From: Granulosicoccus sp.
GTDB taxonomy: Bacteria > Pseudomonadota > Gammaproteobacteria > Granulosicoccales > Granulosicoccaceae
Assembly: GCA_020627685.1 (NCBI GenBank)
Contig: JAHDGK010000011.1
Coordinates: 25,107 to 89,106 of the forward strand
Direction of reading: 5' to 3'
DNA length: 64,000 bases
In this document: piece by piece, positions 1-9,966 of the stretch
Layout: every line of letters begins with the position of its first letter
Position numbering within the stretch: position 1 is the first letter of the stretch
Notes under the pieces: model-generated
Seen by the model: the letters and a program-made list of their open reading frames with translations, nothing else
The model's database searches: none
Told to the model about the DNA's origin: nothing
Position numbers and translations under genes: made by a program

Positions 1-59
1 TCGATGGCCTCGTCGTACTCTTTTACGACTAAGGCCATCTGCGCTATATGCTGAGTCAT
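1..59 (-). CDS. VOC/glyoxalase-family protein, N-terminal fragment cut by the left window edge
   Basis: Minus-strand ATG at 59 reads MTQHIAQMALVVKEYDEAI..., typical of the first beta strand of VOC proteins; open to the window edge. Confidence 0.55.
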   Translation of the reverse strand, partial: MTQHIAQMALVVKEYDEAI

Positions 60-572
60 TTAATCCCTGAAATTTTGGAACTGCATGGGTAGTCCTAACT
101 CAGCGGACTTGAGCATGCTCATAACGTTTTGCAAATCATCGCGTTTTTTGCCAGTCACGCGGAGCTGTTCGCCTTGGATTTGAGCCTGCACTTTTATCTT
201 AGACTCTTTGATTTTGGCAACCGCTTTCTTAGCAGTTTCTTTATCAATACCCTGACGCACAACTATTGCCTGCTTAACCCCTTTACCACTATTTTCAACC
301 TTCCCTGCTTCCAGGCATCCGATGTCAATTTGCCGGGCAGTCAGTTTTTGATAAAGCACCGGGTGAATTTGCTGGACTTGAAAGTCACTATCAGCGAATA
401 CCATGACCTTACCGTCGCTAAGTTCTACCTTGGCTGAGGTTCCTTTGAAATCGAAGCGATTTCCGATTTCGCGCTGTGTATGATCGATGGCATTACTCAA
501 CTCGTGCTGATCTACTTCGGACACTACATCGAATGAAGGCATGACATTCCTACCGTTTATTGACAAACTCAA
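60..572 (-). CDS. yajQ: YajQ family nucleotide / cyclic-di-GMP-binding protein
   Basis: MPSFDVVSEVDQHELSNAIDHTQREIGNRFDFKGT...; characteristic YajQ N-terminus and QAQIQGEQLRVTGKKRDDLQ C-terminus. Likely start is the internal MPSFD at about 542. Confidence 0.95.
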   Translation of the reverse strand: MSLSINGRNVMPSFDVVSEVDQHELSNAIDHTQREIGNRFDFKGTSAKVELSDGKVMVFADSDFQVQQIHPVLYQKLTARQIDIGCLEAGKVENSGKGVKQAIVVRQGIDKETAKKAVAKIKESKIKVQAQIQGEQLRVTGKKRDDLQNVMSMLKSAELGLPMQFQNFRD

Positions 573-599
573 GATCTTACCAGAGCTACTGAAGAAACT

Positions 600-995
600 A
601 TGAATAAGTCGATTCTTGTGGTGGGTGCCCTTCTCGGCGCGAGTGCAGTAATGTCAGGCGCCTTTGGCGCTCATGCTCTTCAGTCCGTATTGAGCGAAAA
701 GGCAGCAGGATGGTACGACACTGCTGTAACTTATCATTCAACACATGCCCTCGCCTTACTAGCAGCCGGCTTAGTTTCGCTACACACGGCAAACGGTCCG
801 GGCACTAAATGGCTGAAAATCTCCGCGTGGTGTTTCGGCCTTGGTGTTCTTGTCTTTTCCGGTAGCCTTTACGTAATGGCTTTCACCGGCATTACGAAGC
901 TGGGCATGATTACTCCCATTGGTGGTGCATTGCTGATTATCGGCTGGCTCAGCCTTGCTTGGGGTGCCAGTCGTCTTTCAACTGGAGTATCCTAA
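600..995 (+). CDS. DUF423 family small membrane protein (YgdD-like)
   Basis: GAFGAHAL...YHSTHALALL...FSGSLYVMAFTGITKLGMITPIGG motifs. Confidence 0.9.
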   Translation: MNKSILVVGALLGASAVMSGAFGAHALQSVLSEKAAGWYDTAVTYHSTHALALLAAGLVSLHTANGPGTKWLKISAWCFGLGVLVFSGSLYVMAFTGITKLGMITPIGGALLIIGWLSLAWGASRLSTGVS

Positions 996-1000
996 GGCTT

Positions 1001-1684
1001 ATGACAAACGATAAATCCGAGAACGCTGGCAGCTCTGTTAACGAGAGCCTTATTGAAGCTAGACGTGACTACACCGCAAACACTTTAAGCCGAGCGGAGC
1101 TCGCATCCACCCCGTTTGACCAATTTACCCGATGGTTACAGGATGCACGGGACGAAAAAATTCTTGATGCAACTGCGATGACCGTCAGTACTGCAGATTC
1201 CACGGGCCAGCCTCATTCAAGAGTGGTTTTACTGAAGCAGTTTGATAATGAAGGTTTCGTTTGGTACACCTATCAAGAGAGTGACAAAGCCAAGCAACTT
1301 CAAGAAAATCCAAAGGCTTCAATCTTATTTTATTGGTGCGCCCTGGAGCGACAGGTTCGTATTGAAGGCGTTGTAGAAAAGCTCGATCCCAGCGATGCCG
1401 ATGAGTACTTTTATTCTCGACCGGAAGGCAGCCGTTTCAGCGCCGCAGCCTCCATACAATCAGCACCTGTTGAGAATCGCAAAGTGTTAGAAGACAAGGT
1501 AAAGGAGCTGCATGAACAATACCCGGACGGTAATGTGCCGCGCCCTAGCGTTTGGGGCGGCTACCGATTAAACCCTCACCGATTAGAATTCTGGCAAGGT
1601 AGAGCAGACAGATTACACGATCGGTTTATCTATTCACGAGACTCTAAAACCGCTGATTGGTCTATACAACGTATTTCACCTTAA
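1001..1684 (+). CDS. pdxH: pyridoxamine 5'-phosphate oxidase
   Basis: STADSTGQPHSRVVLLKQFDNEGFVWYTYQESDKAKQL... and C-terminal WGGYRLNPHRLEFWQGRADRLHDR. ATG at 1001 preferred over the ORF-track start at 959. Confidence 0.95.
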   Translation: MTNDKSENAGSSVNESLIEARRDYTANTLSRAELASTPFDQFTRWLQDARDEKILDATAMTVSTADSTGQPHSRVVLLKQFDNEGFVWYTYQESDKAKQLQENPKASILFYWCALERQVRIEGVVEKLDPSDADEYFYSRPEGSRFSAAASIQSAPVENRKVLEDKVKELHEQYPDGNVPRPSVWGGYRLNPHRLEFWQGRADRLHDRFIYSRDSKTADWSIQRISP

Positions 1685-1705
1685 CTACTGACGCTTCCAA
1701 CCCTT

Positions 1706-2164
1706 ATGAAATACCTCGTAGCTCTTGTGCTGGTGGTCTTGGCTGTGTTTGCACTACGCCACTATATGCCAAGTCTGGGTAACTCTGCCGCAGGTGGCAT
1801 CGTTGAACGCGATGGCGTTTCAATGCTGAGTGATTGTCCTGACACTCCCAACTGCCAATCGTCTAGCGGGAGTAAAGCGACTGGTATTTTTCCTATTACG
1901 TTGGCGCCCAAAGACGCCATTGCCAGCATGGCACGTATTGTCGAATCTATCCCTGGCATGACTGTCGAGCAATACGATGAAAAATACCTTCACGCGACGT
2001 CGACCTCAAAAGTCATGAGGTTTGTTGACGACATTGAATTTCTGGTAAACGAGGAAGGTACTGGACTCTATGTGCGAAGTGCCAGCCGTTTGGGAAAAAG
2101 TGACTTAGGCGCAAACGCTAAACGTATTGCACTGATGCGAGAGCTGTCAGCAGGCAAGCTTTGA
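1706..2164 (+). CDS. DUF1499 domain protein
   Basis: LSDCPDTPNCQSSS...VEQYDEKYLHATSTSKVMRFVDDIEF; typical DUF1499. Confidence 0.8.
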   Translation: MKYLVALVLVVLAVFALRHYMPSLGNSAAGGIVERDGVSMLSDCPDTPNCQSSSGSKATGIFPITLAPKDAIASMARIVESIPGMTVEQYDEKYLHATSTSKVMRFVDDIEFLVNEEGTGLYVRSASRLGKSDLGANAKRIALMRELSAGKL

Positions 2165-3982
2165 CGGCTGTCTACCTAGCCATTTATTCAACATTACTGA
2201 CAGCATTTCATCAGTGATCGGTTTAGGAAGGTAATCATTCATACCGGCATCCATGCATAAGGTACGATCACCTGCCAGCGTATTGGCTGTCACTGCCACT
2301 ATGGGTAACGTGTGCCCATTTTCACGAGCAAGCCGGGTAGCCTCATAGCCGTCCATTTCGGGCATTTGGCAATCCATAAATACGATGTCGAACGGCCCTG
2401 TCTTGAGTAGTTCAATGGCTTCTATTCCATTCTCCGCAACTGAGACGTCGCAATCCAAGTCTTCAAGCATGGTTTCGATGACTAACTGATTGACCGGATT
2501 GTCCTCTGCTACAAGTACTCGAGTAGACACCTTAGATGATTCAGAAGCGACATTCTGAGCATTGATATCTTTTAGGTGAGTCACGTTGTTGCACGGCACC
2601 TGCTCGGGCAGCTCTGCTTCCAACATCGGTATGACTAAGGTGGCTTGCGTTCCCACACCCACTTGACTATCAAGTTCAAACCGACCACCCATCAGGTCGG
2701 TTAAGCCCTGCACAAGCGTCAGTCCCAGACCGCTTCCGCCATAACGGCGTGATGAACTACCTTCAACCTGATGAAAGAGTTCACGCACTTTGGACAGTTC
2801 AGAACGCTCGATTCCAGCACCCGTATCACTAACGGTCACTACAAGGTCACCGCTTGATTTTGACCCAAGCTCCGCTGGCTTCATGTTTTCACCCGATACC
2901 CGGATTAACACTTCCCCATCAGCGGTGAACTTCATCGCATTGTCCACAAGCTTGCCAATCAGCTGAGACATACGTTGGGAGTCACCCATAATAAACAGAG
3001 GCACCATTTGATCTATTTTTAAACGAATATCAACGGGCCGCTCAGCAAGCGAAGACGTGTATTGAGCTATCAAAAGCTCAATAGTCTCCCGGATGTTGTA
3101 TGGCTCGCATTCAAGCCGTGTTTTACCCGAGGCCATGCTTGAAGCATCCAGCAAATCACCCACCATGGATAACATTGCTTCACCCGATTGCTGCAGCGTA
3201 GAAACCGCTTGCCTTTGCTCGGCGTTTAAATCTGTCTTTGTCAATTGCCTGGACATGCCCAATACGCCATTCATAGGTGTACGCAGCTCATGACTCATTC
3301 TGGCTAAGAACTCTTCTTTTACAACCAACGCCTTTTGCGCTTCATCCCGGGCCTGTCGCAACGAATCGTTTTGAATACTAAGGTCGTTGACCAACACCTG
3401 ATTCTGCAATCTTAAATCTATGGTTTCTGCAAGATACGAATGAAATTGTTTAGCTATAGAAAGAATCGCAATCGTAAAAAGCAATATGGGCCCCACATGC
3501 GGCAGAAAAGATCCATCACTGAGTAGGATTAGAATGATCGAATTAGGAACCAACATGCATAATGCATAGATGCGGTAAGTCCAAAGGCTAGCCCCGAAGG
3601 AAAAAATACTGGCGGCACACACCGCGTAGGGCGCAACGAGAATAAACAATTGGGTTGTTAGAGGCAGCTCAGGAGACCAGAAAAACGCCATGGTGCTCCA
3701 GCCGATACCATTCAAACCAACAATGGCCGTGTACCGGCTCACCGGTAAATGCGCTTCAGCGTACTGCCTGGTCTTTAAGACAACCGGCAGCCGCATCAGG
3801 CCGAGAAGCACCATAGAACATGTCCAGTACGACAAAGACTGGAAACCCACTTTTTCGTAGAGAAAAGCGGCACACATGAGGCCAGCTAACATGTTCATCG
3901 ACCAGGCAAGCAGCGCATGCTTGAACAAAACTCCGTGCAGAGCTTGCTCTATGTCTTGCTGGTTTTGATCAATCGCGTGCAT
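2147..3982 (-). CDS. hybrid sensor histidine kinase / response regulator
   Basis: Multi-TM N-terminus, HisKA FLARMSHELRTPMNGVLGMS, HATPase GGSGLGLTLVQGL, C-terminal REC LVAEDNPVNQLVIETML...DIVFMDCQMPEMDG. Confidence 0.93.
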   Translation of the reverse strand: MHAIDQNQQDIEQALHGVLFKHALLAWSMNMLAGLMCAAFLYEKVGFQSLSYWTCSMVLLGLMRLPVVLKTRQYAEAHLPVSRYTAIVGLNGIGWSTMAFFWSPELPLTTQLFILVAPYAVCAASIFSFGASLWTYRIYALCMLVPNSIILILLSDGSFLPHVGPILLFTIAILSIAKQFHSYLAETIDLRLQNQVLVNDLSIQNDSLRQARDEAQKALVVKEEFLARMSHELRTPMNGVLGMSRQLTKTDLNAEQRQAVSTLQQSGEAMLSMVGDLLDASSMASGKTRLECEPYNIRETIELLIAQYTSSLAERPVDIRLKIDQMVPLFIMGDSQRMSQLIGKLVDNAMKFTADGEVLIRVSGENMKPAELGSKSSGDLVVTVSDTGAGIERSELSKVRELFHQVEGSSSRRYGGSGLGLTLVQGLTDLMGGRFELDSQVGVGTQATLVIPMLEAELPEQVPCNNVTHLKDINAQNVASESSKVSTRVLVAEDNPVNQLVIETMLEDLDCDVSVAENGIEAIELLKTGPFDIVFMDCQMPEMDGYEATRLARENGHTLPIVAVTANTLAGDRTLCMDAGMNDYLPKPITDEMLSVMLNKWLGRQPSKLAC

Positions 3983-4059
3983 TCTAGTGACAAATTTACA
4001 TCTAGAGCAGCTAACGGTTGATTCGGCTTTTTTCGTTAGCCGGAAACGACGACAAGTCT

Positions 4060-5022
4060 CTAGTTTGTGATGACGTTGGCAGCTTGACGGTCGGCGTGAT
4101 AGGAGGATCTCACCATAGGGCCACTGGCGACATGCGAGAAACCCATCTCATCGCCAATCCTGGCTAGTTCGTCAAATTCATCAGGATGAACAAATCGGGC
4201 CACTGGCAAATGGGATTTGCTGGGCTGCAAGTACTGTCCCAGAGTTAACATATCAACCTGATGCTCACGAAGGTCGCGCATAACGGCTTCGACTTCTTCG
4301 ATGGTTTCTCCCAATCCCAACATTAAACCCGACTTGGTGGGCACCGATGGGAAACGCTTTTTGTGATTCTCCAGTAAATCTAGGGACCACTCATAGTCCG
4401 AGCCCGGGCGGCACTGTTTGTAGAGACGTGGCACGGTTTCTAAATTGTGATTGAAAACATCCGGTGGATTGTCAGCCATGGAATCCAGCGCTTTTTGCAT
4501 GCGTCCGCGGTAATCGGGCACAAGGACCTCAATTTGAATACCGGGTGAACGCTCTCGTACCGCTCTGATACACGCATCGAAATGCCCTGCACCGCCATCA
4601 CGAAGATCGTCTCGGTCGACTGATGTTATGACGATATAACTCAATCCCAACTGCGCTACAGCTTTGGCTAAGTTTTCGGGTTCGTTCTCATCCAACGGGT
4701 TGGGCCTGCCGTGTGCGACATCGCAGAACGGGCATCGCCGTGTGCAGATGTCGCCCATGATCATGAAGGTCGCTGTGCCATGACTAAAGCACTCGCTCAG
4801 ATTCGGGCAACTCGCCTCCTCACAGACCGATGACAAATTCAGCTCACGCATCATTTGCTTTATTTCCTGAACCCGAGGGTTATTGGAAACGCGAGTACGG
4901 ATCCACTCAGGTTTTCGCGGCATAGTTTCTGTCGGCGCAACCTTTACAGGAATTCGGGACAGTTTGTCTGCGCCGCGCTGATGGCCTTTCGGGTCAAAAC
5001 GGGAGGGGGCTGTGTAATCCAT
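4060..5022 (-). CDS. lipA: lipoyl synthase (radical SAM)
   Basis: [40 protein letters not shown]. Confidence 0.98.
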   Translation of the reverse strand: MDYTAPSRFDPKGHQRGADKLSRIPVKVAPTETMPRKPEWIRTRVSNNPRVQEIKQMMRELNLSSVCEEASCPNLSECFSHGTATFMIMGDICTRRCPFCDVAHGRPNPLDENEPENLAKAVAQLGLSYIVITSVDRDDLRDGGAGHFDACIRAVRERSPGIQIEVLVPDYRGRMQKALDSMADNPPDVFNHNLETVPRLYKQCRPGSDYEWSLDLLENHKKRFPSVPTKSGLMLGLGETIEEVEAVMRDLREHQVDMLTLGQYLQPSKSHLPVARFVHPDEFDELARIGDEMGFSHVASGPMVRSSYHADRQAANVITN

Positions 5023-5038
5023 AACCTGAGTCTACCAG

Positions 5039-5668
5039 TTAAGAGTGCGTGGAATTGGCCATAGCAGGCGCTGCCAATTGCTTGTGAAGTTCTAGAATAA
5101 GTTGTTCCACAATCTGTGCCTTAGCGCTCTCTATACCTAATTTCTCTGTCGATGTAACCGCCAAATTTGCAAATCCACACGGATCGATACCTGAAAAAGG
5201 TGCCAGGTCGGGGTTTATATTCAACGCCAGCCCGTGATAAGTGCTACCTCGGCGCACGCGAAGACCCAAGGCCGCAATTTTCGCATCGTTGACGTATACG
5301 CCGGGCGCATCACGACGGTTTACGGCCATTACATCGTAAGTTTTCAGTAAAGCGATAACACTGTTTTCCAGCCGCTCAACCATTTCGCGGATGCCGAACC
5401 CGGCTCGACGAAGGCTTACAAGGGTGTACACAACCACCTGCCCCGGTCCGTGATAAGTCACCTGACCACCCCGGTCACTTTTTACAACCGGGATATCAGC
5501 CGGATTATGAATATGCGATTCCCGGCCTGCCTGACCTAGCGTGTAAACCGGTGGATGTTCGCACACCCAAAGCTCATCTTCGGTGTCTTCTGTCCGGTCG
5601 TCGGTGAAGGCACGCATTGCCTCCCAGGTCTGATGATAATCAGCGAGGCCGAGATGACGGGTCTTCAA
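5039..5668 (-). CDS. lipB: lipoyl(octanoyl) transferase
   Basis: RGGQVTYHGPGQVVVYTLVSLRR... and HGLALNINPDLAPFSGIDPCG. Confidence 0.97.
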   Translation of the reverse strand: MKTRHLGLADYHQTWEAMRAFTDDRTEDTEDELWVCEHPPVYTLGQAGRESHIHNPADIPVVKSDRGGQVTYHGPGQVVVYTLVSLRRAGFGIREMVERLENSVIALLKTYDVMAVNRRDAPGVYVNDAKIAALGLRVRRGSTYHGLALNINPDLAPFSGIDPCGFANLAVTSTEKLGIESAKAQIVEQLILELHKQLAAPAMANSTHS

Positions 5669-5922
5669 AGCGTATAGAGCACCTTCGGCTCTGATTTCAA
5701 CGCAGCATAGACACTTTGCAGTTGTTCCAAACTGGTAGCAGTGAACCGAACACTCACAGACAGGTACTTCCCTTCTTTGCTCGGCAGGGTCGTTATCGTG
5801 AAATCCGCTGGCTCAATGTGAGGTGTCACGAGTGCAGACACCTCCGCTTCAAATTCCGGGGTATTCAGCCCCATAGCCTTGACGGCAAGATCTGCCGGGA
5901 ATTCGATCAGTGTTTCGGTCAC
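5665..5922 (-). CDS. ybeD: DUF493 family protein (YbeD)
   Basis: LIEFPADLAVKAMGLNTPEFEAEVSALV; between dacA and lipB as in many gammaproteobacteria. Confidence 0.9.
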   Translation of the reverse strand: MTETLIEFPADLAVKAMGLNTPEFEAEVSALVTPHIEPADFTITTLPSKEGKYLSVSVRFTATSLEQLQSVYAALKSEPKVLYTL

Positions 5923-7094
5923 TGGAAATATCGTTGAATTGAATGCTTCATTCGCAAAAACAAACCGCCTTCTTCGACCTTCTGCAAGGCTAACAAAGGA
6001 ACCTCACCGACGACGCGATTATCAGCCATTAAAACGCTTCGGCCGATTTCCTGACCAATTCGCATGGGAGCTCGAATAAATTCGGCGACCTCAATGGTGC
6101 TTTGCAAAGTGTCGAAAGAATCTCTGGGCAACGTCAGATAGAGATCTTCTGCAACACCCAGTGCCAAGTTTTCTGTCTCACCCATCCAGATACGAGCCTC
6201 ACTAATTTGCTCGCCTGCCGCATACACGCGCCGGGTTTTGAAAAACCGGTATCCGTAGTTCAATAGTTTCTGGCTTTCGGCAATGCGTGCCTTATCGCTG
6301 GCTGTCCCTAACACAATGCTGATTAAACGCATGCCGTCACGTACTGACGAAGAAACCAGACAATAACCTGCTGCCTCTGTGTGCCCGGTCTTCATACCAT
6401 CGACCGATTCATCACGCCACAACAAGGTATTTCGATTTTTCTGAGTGATGTTGTTATACGTAAATTCGCGCTCTGAATAGAGTTTGTAGGTCTCGGGGTG
6501 CTCACGAATAATGGCACTGGAGATTTTGGCCAGATCGTTAGCCGTAGTGTAGTGATCCGGGTCAGGCAAACCTGACGCGTTCATGAAATTGGTGTCGTTC
6601 ATTCCCAGATTCTGGGCCATGCGATTCATGATATCCACGAATCCGCGCTCGCTAGCTGCGACGTGCTCAGCCAAGGCCACACTCGCATCGTTACCCGATT
6701 GAATAATAAGACCGCGGAGCAAGTCCTGAAGCGGCACAACAGTGTCAGCTTCAATAAACATGCGTGAACCGGGCATGGACTGCGCCTGAGCGGAGATAAT
6801 GACCGGTTCGTCCAGAGAAATGCTGCCTCGTTTGAGCTCTGAGGCCACGATGTACGCCGTCATCATTTTTGTCAGGCTGGCAGGCTCGATGCGTTTGTCG
6901 GGATCCTTAGCCGCTAAAACCTCTCCGCTTTTATGATCGAACAGCAGATAGCTGTTAGCAGATAACAGAGGTGGTGACGGCAATGGTGCTGCCGTTGCCA
7001 GAGAGCCACAAAGAGACAGCAAAAGTAGCGCTAAAACAGCGGATATCCGCTGGTTAAACAGGCAAACTTTCAGTAAGGACGTTATTACAGTCAT
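5919..7094 (-). CDS. dacA: serine-type D-Ala-D-Ala carboxypeptidase (PBP5/6-like)
   Basis: Signal peptide; PASLTKMMTAYI (SxxK), SGNDASVALAEH (SxN), KTGHTEAAGYCLV (KTG). Confidence 0.95.
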   Translation of the reverse strand: MTVITSLLKVCLFNQRISAVLALLLLSLCGSLATAAPLPSPPLLSANSYLLFDHKSGEVLAAKDPDKRIEPASLTKMMTAYIVASELKRGSISLDEPVIISAQAQSMPGSRMFIEADTVVPLQDLLRGLIIQSGNDASVALAEHVAASERGFVDIMNRMAQNLGMNDTNFMNASGLPDPDHYTTANDLAKISSAIIREHPETYKLYSEREFTYNNITQKNRNTLLWRDESVDGMKTGHTEAAGYCLVSSSVRDGMRLISIVLGTASDKARIAESQKLLNYGYRFFKTRRVYAAGEQISEARIWMGETENLALGVAEDLYLTLPRDSFDTLQSTIEVAEFIRAPMRIGQEIGRSVLMADNRVVGEVPLLALQKVEEGGLFLRMKHSIQRYFQ

Positions 7095-7200
7095 ACAAAG
7101 ACCCGGCTAAATAAAACGCAAAAGCAACACACGCACTGGTTCGCTGCCTAGTTTAATGATTTTCGGTGGACACTGCGCTTACAGTGTAAAGGATTTGACG

Positions 7201-8136
7201 TTACGGATTGGCAGTGACGAACGTAAAGCTATCAATTCCAGCCGATGACAATGAGGCAATAGCCTCCTCCACCATTGACTCGTTTGACATTGGGCCGATT
7301 TGAACCAGGTGAAGCCGGCGGTTTACATCATGATTAACACCGACCGGAAAGTTCATCCTGCCTCTAACTTGATCCGCCATTTTCTTTGCATTCGGTGCTT
7401 GAGAGAACGCACCCACCTGGATGTAAACATCGTTCGTAACGAGTTCTTGCACCGCCACATCTATAGGTTCAGCAGCAATAAGAGCAGCTTGTTGCTCTGT
7501 GCTGTAATCCAAAGGTTCTGTTAATAGCGGCTCAACAATATTGTGCGTGCTCAGTGCTTCGATATACACATCCATTTTGCCACTTTCGATCATGCCCAAC
7601 TCGGAGGCCGCCGCAAATGAAAGATCAATGATTCGATCACCGACAAAAGGGCCTCTGTCATTGACTTTCACAACGATAGATTTTCCGGTGTCGACTCTGG
7701 TGACTCTGACAAAGGTCGGAATGGGCAGGTGTTTGTGTGCAGCAGTCATCTGGTACATGTCGTAAATTTCACCACTGGACGTCTCTCGACCGTGAAACTT
7801 TTTCCCGTACCAGGACGCAACGCCCCACTCTTTAAATTCTTCTGCCGAATCTAAAACACGGTAGGTCTCTCCGAATACACGATAGACAGGCGGGTTTCCA
7901 CGTAATGACTTGGGTAGATTACGGACCTCGACAGCACCGGTCTGAACTCGGGCCGGATCACCTTGCGCATCGCCTGCAACCGCTGCAACCCATGGCGGCT
8001 CCTTCGAACTACCCATAAGTGCACAGCCATTCAGCGATAGTGCTGCCAAACAGATTGCCGCCAAACGCTTTGGTGTTTTTGTAGTTGTAGCTGGAGTCAT
8101 AGCTAATTTCCTAACGGTCGACTTCATGAAACTCAT
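7201..8136 (-). CDS. rlpA: septal ring lytic transglycosylase RlpA with SPOR domain
   Basis: EWGVASWYGKKFHGRETSSGEIYDMYQMTAAHKHLPIPTFVRV; C-terminal SPOR VYIQVGAFSQAPNAKKMADQV; lipobox LSLNGC. Confidence 0.95.
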   Translation of the reverse strand: MSFMKSTVRKLAMTPATTTKTPKRLAAICLAALSLNGCALMGSSKEPPWVAAVAGDAQGDPARVQTGAVEVRNLPKSLRGNPPVYRVFGETYRVLDSAEEFKEWGVASWYGKKFHGRETSSGEIYDMYQMTAAHKHLPIPTFVRVTRVDTGKSIVVKVNDRGPFVGDRIIDLSFAAASELGMIESGKMDVYIEALSTHNIVEPLLTEPLDYSTEQQAALIAAEPIDVAVQELVTNDVYIQVGAFSQAPNAKKMADQVRGRMNFPVGVNHDVNRRLHLVQIGPMSNESMVEEAIASLSSAGIDSFTFVTANP

Positions 8137-9131
8137 CGATTGAACGCATCGGCCAGTTGAACGACGGCCAACGCATATAAACGACTGTGGTTGTAACGAG
8201 TGATGGCATAAAAATTTTGATAGCCAACCCAGAATTCCTCGCCACTTTTTCCTTCCATACTCATGACGCTTAACGAACGGCCGCCTTTAACGCCCCGAGC
8301 CAGCCCCTTCGAATAAAACCCCAGATCTGAAACAGATTTAGCGCTGAGTTTGGGCTTAAGCGATTTGGTGACCAACGCTCGAACAGCTGCACGATCAGAA
8401 AATCCGGACTCCCAGGGTTCGGCTATGGGCCCATTCTCGACCCAACCATGAACAGACAGATAGTTGGCTACCGAGCCGACGACATCGGCTGTGCTGTTAA
8501 ATAAATCGCGTCGACCATCACCATCAAAATCAACGGCGTATTGTCTATAGCTGGAAGATATGAACTGCGGTATGCCCATGGCACCGGCATAGCTGCCTCG
8601 CACATTCAGCGTATCCCACTCTTCAGCACTGCTAAGCACGAGAAACTCAGTGAGTTCCCGTTTGAAAAATTTCGCACGCGGCGGATAGTTAAAAGCCAGC
8701 GTGGCCAAAGATTCAAGCACACCGTACTTACCCGTGATGCGCCCGTAGAAGGTCTCCACACCAATAATGGCAGCAATGACATTAACGGGAACGCCATAGG
8801 CATCAGATGCTCTCTCAAGCAAGGCTCTGTGCTTGTCTATGAATTCCCGGCCTTCAACAATACGACGCTCTTTGAGGAATATCGGGCGATACTCTTTCCA
8901 CGTCAATGTCCGCTCAGCTGGCTTCGAGATCGCATCCAAAATACTCTGCTGGGAGCTAATTTTTACGAACAAGCTGGCCAGGTAATTGGCATCGAGCCCC
9001 TCTTCAGCGCTGACTTCTGCTATGTACTGACGCACGTCGGCGCTCTGCAGGAAATTTTCTGCTTTCGCGATCGGGACATAGGTAAAAAGCATCAGCGCAA
9101 ACAGGGCTGTGCCAGTTCGAAAACTCATCAT
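8133..9131 (-). CDS. mltB: lytic murein transglycosylase B
   Basis: NVIAAIIGVETFYGRITGKYGVLESLATLAFNYPPRAKFF; SYAGAMGIPQFISSSYRQYAVDFDGDGRRDL. Confidence 0.95.
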   Translation of the reverse strand: MMSFRTGTALFALMLFTYVPIAKAENFLQSADVRQYIAEVSAEEGLDANYLASLFVKISSQQSILDAISKPAERTLTWKEYRPIFLKERRIVEGREFIDKHRALLERASDAYGVPVNVIAAIIGVETFYGRITGKYGVLESLATLAFNYPPRAKFFKRELTEFLVLSSAEEWDTLNVRGSYAGAMGIPQFISSSYRQYAVDFDGDGRRDLFNSTADVVGSVANYLSVHGWVENGPIAEPWESGFSDRAAVRALVTKSLKPKLSAKSVSDLGFYSKGLARGVKGGRSLSVMSMEGKSGEEFWVGYQNFYAITRYNHSRLYALAVVQLADAFNR

Positions 9132-9199
9132 GCCCGAAGTCTAGTTCAGGACTTTAGACAAATCAGTAGCGACTTTATTGCAAATCGCTCAAGCGACGA

Positions 9200-9907
9200 T
9201 TATCTGACGTCGAACCAGTCGATTGGCGCTTGCTCATGCTTCTCCAGCCAATGGTTAGCTTGGGAAAAATGGCGGCACCCCAGAAAACCCCGGTGAGCTG
9301 ACAACGGTGATGGGTGCGGACACTTCAGCACAAGATGTCTTTTAGGATCAATCACTTGGCCTTTCTTCTGGGCATAGCTTCCCCATAACAGAAATACCAG
9401 CCCTTCCCGTTCATCACTCAACTGCCTAATGACATTGTCGGTAAAGGTTTCCCAGCCGCGGCCCTGATGAGAGGCTGCCTGGCCGTGCTCAACGGTCAAC
9501 ACGCTGTTTAGTAGAAAAACCCCCTGCTTGGCCCAGGGAATTAGACAGCCTTGCCGACGTTGCACCAGGACAGGTTCACCGTCTCCCACATCGGCGTCGA
9601 TTTCCTTAAACATATTCAAGAGTGACGGTGGAATAGCCACACCTTCAGGGACGGAGAAACTCAAACCGTGTGCCTGCCCCGGGCCGTGGTATGGGTCCTG
9701 ACCCAAAATAACGACCTTCACTTTGTCGAATGGCGTGAGGGCAAAGGCTGCAAACCAATCGGAGGAATGAGGGTAAACAACGGCTGATTGTGATTTTCGA
9801 TGCGCCAGGTACTGCCGCAGCTCGGTCATGTACTCTGATGCAAACTCCTTGTCGAGGCGCTCTTGCCAGCTCGGATCTATGGATGGGGTTGATCGCTTCT
9901 GTGTCAA
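9200..9907 (-). CDS. ung: uracil-DNA glycosylase
   Basis: VKVVILGQDPYHGPGQAHGLSFSV and HPSPLSAHRGFLGCRHFSQAN. Confidence 0.98.
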   Translation of the reverse strand: MTQKRSTPSIDPSWQERLDKEFASEYMTELRQYLAHRKSQSAVVYPHSSDWFAAFALTPFDKVKVVILGQDPYHGPGQAHGLSFSVPEGVAIPPSLLNMFKEIDADVGDGEPVLVQRRQGCLIPWAKQGVFLLNSVLTVEHGQAASHQGRGWETFTDNVIRQLSDEREGLVFLLWGSYAQKKGQVIDPKRHLVLKCPHPSPLSAHRGFLGCRHFSQANHWLEKHEQAPIDWFDVR

Positions 9908-9966
9908 AGGTTTGTTCCGTTCTGCGGATTCGGGTGTTCCTTAATAGAAGTGCAGTTTACCTGCTA

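Noticed and set aside
4020-4050. terminator between lipA and the hybrid kinase gene
   Set aside because: Only a 5-bp stem (cggct/agccg) and no U-tract on the required strand.
8541-9296. 251-aa plus-strand ORF
   Set aside because: Lies antisense to mltB and the end of ung, whose minus-strand products are clear; no recognisable motifs.
9790-9966. N-terminal 59 aa of the lptD ORF as annotated by the track
   Set aside because: This part overlaps ung on the opposite strand and precedes the plausible LptD signal-peptide region; likely not translated.
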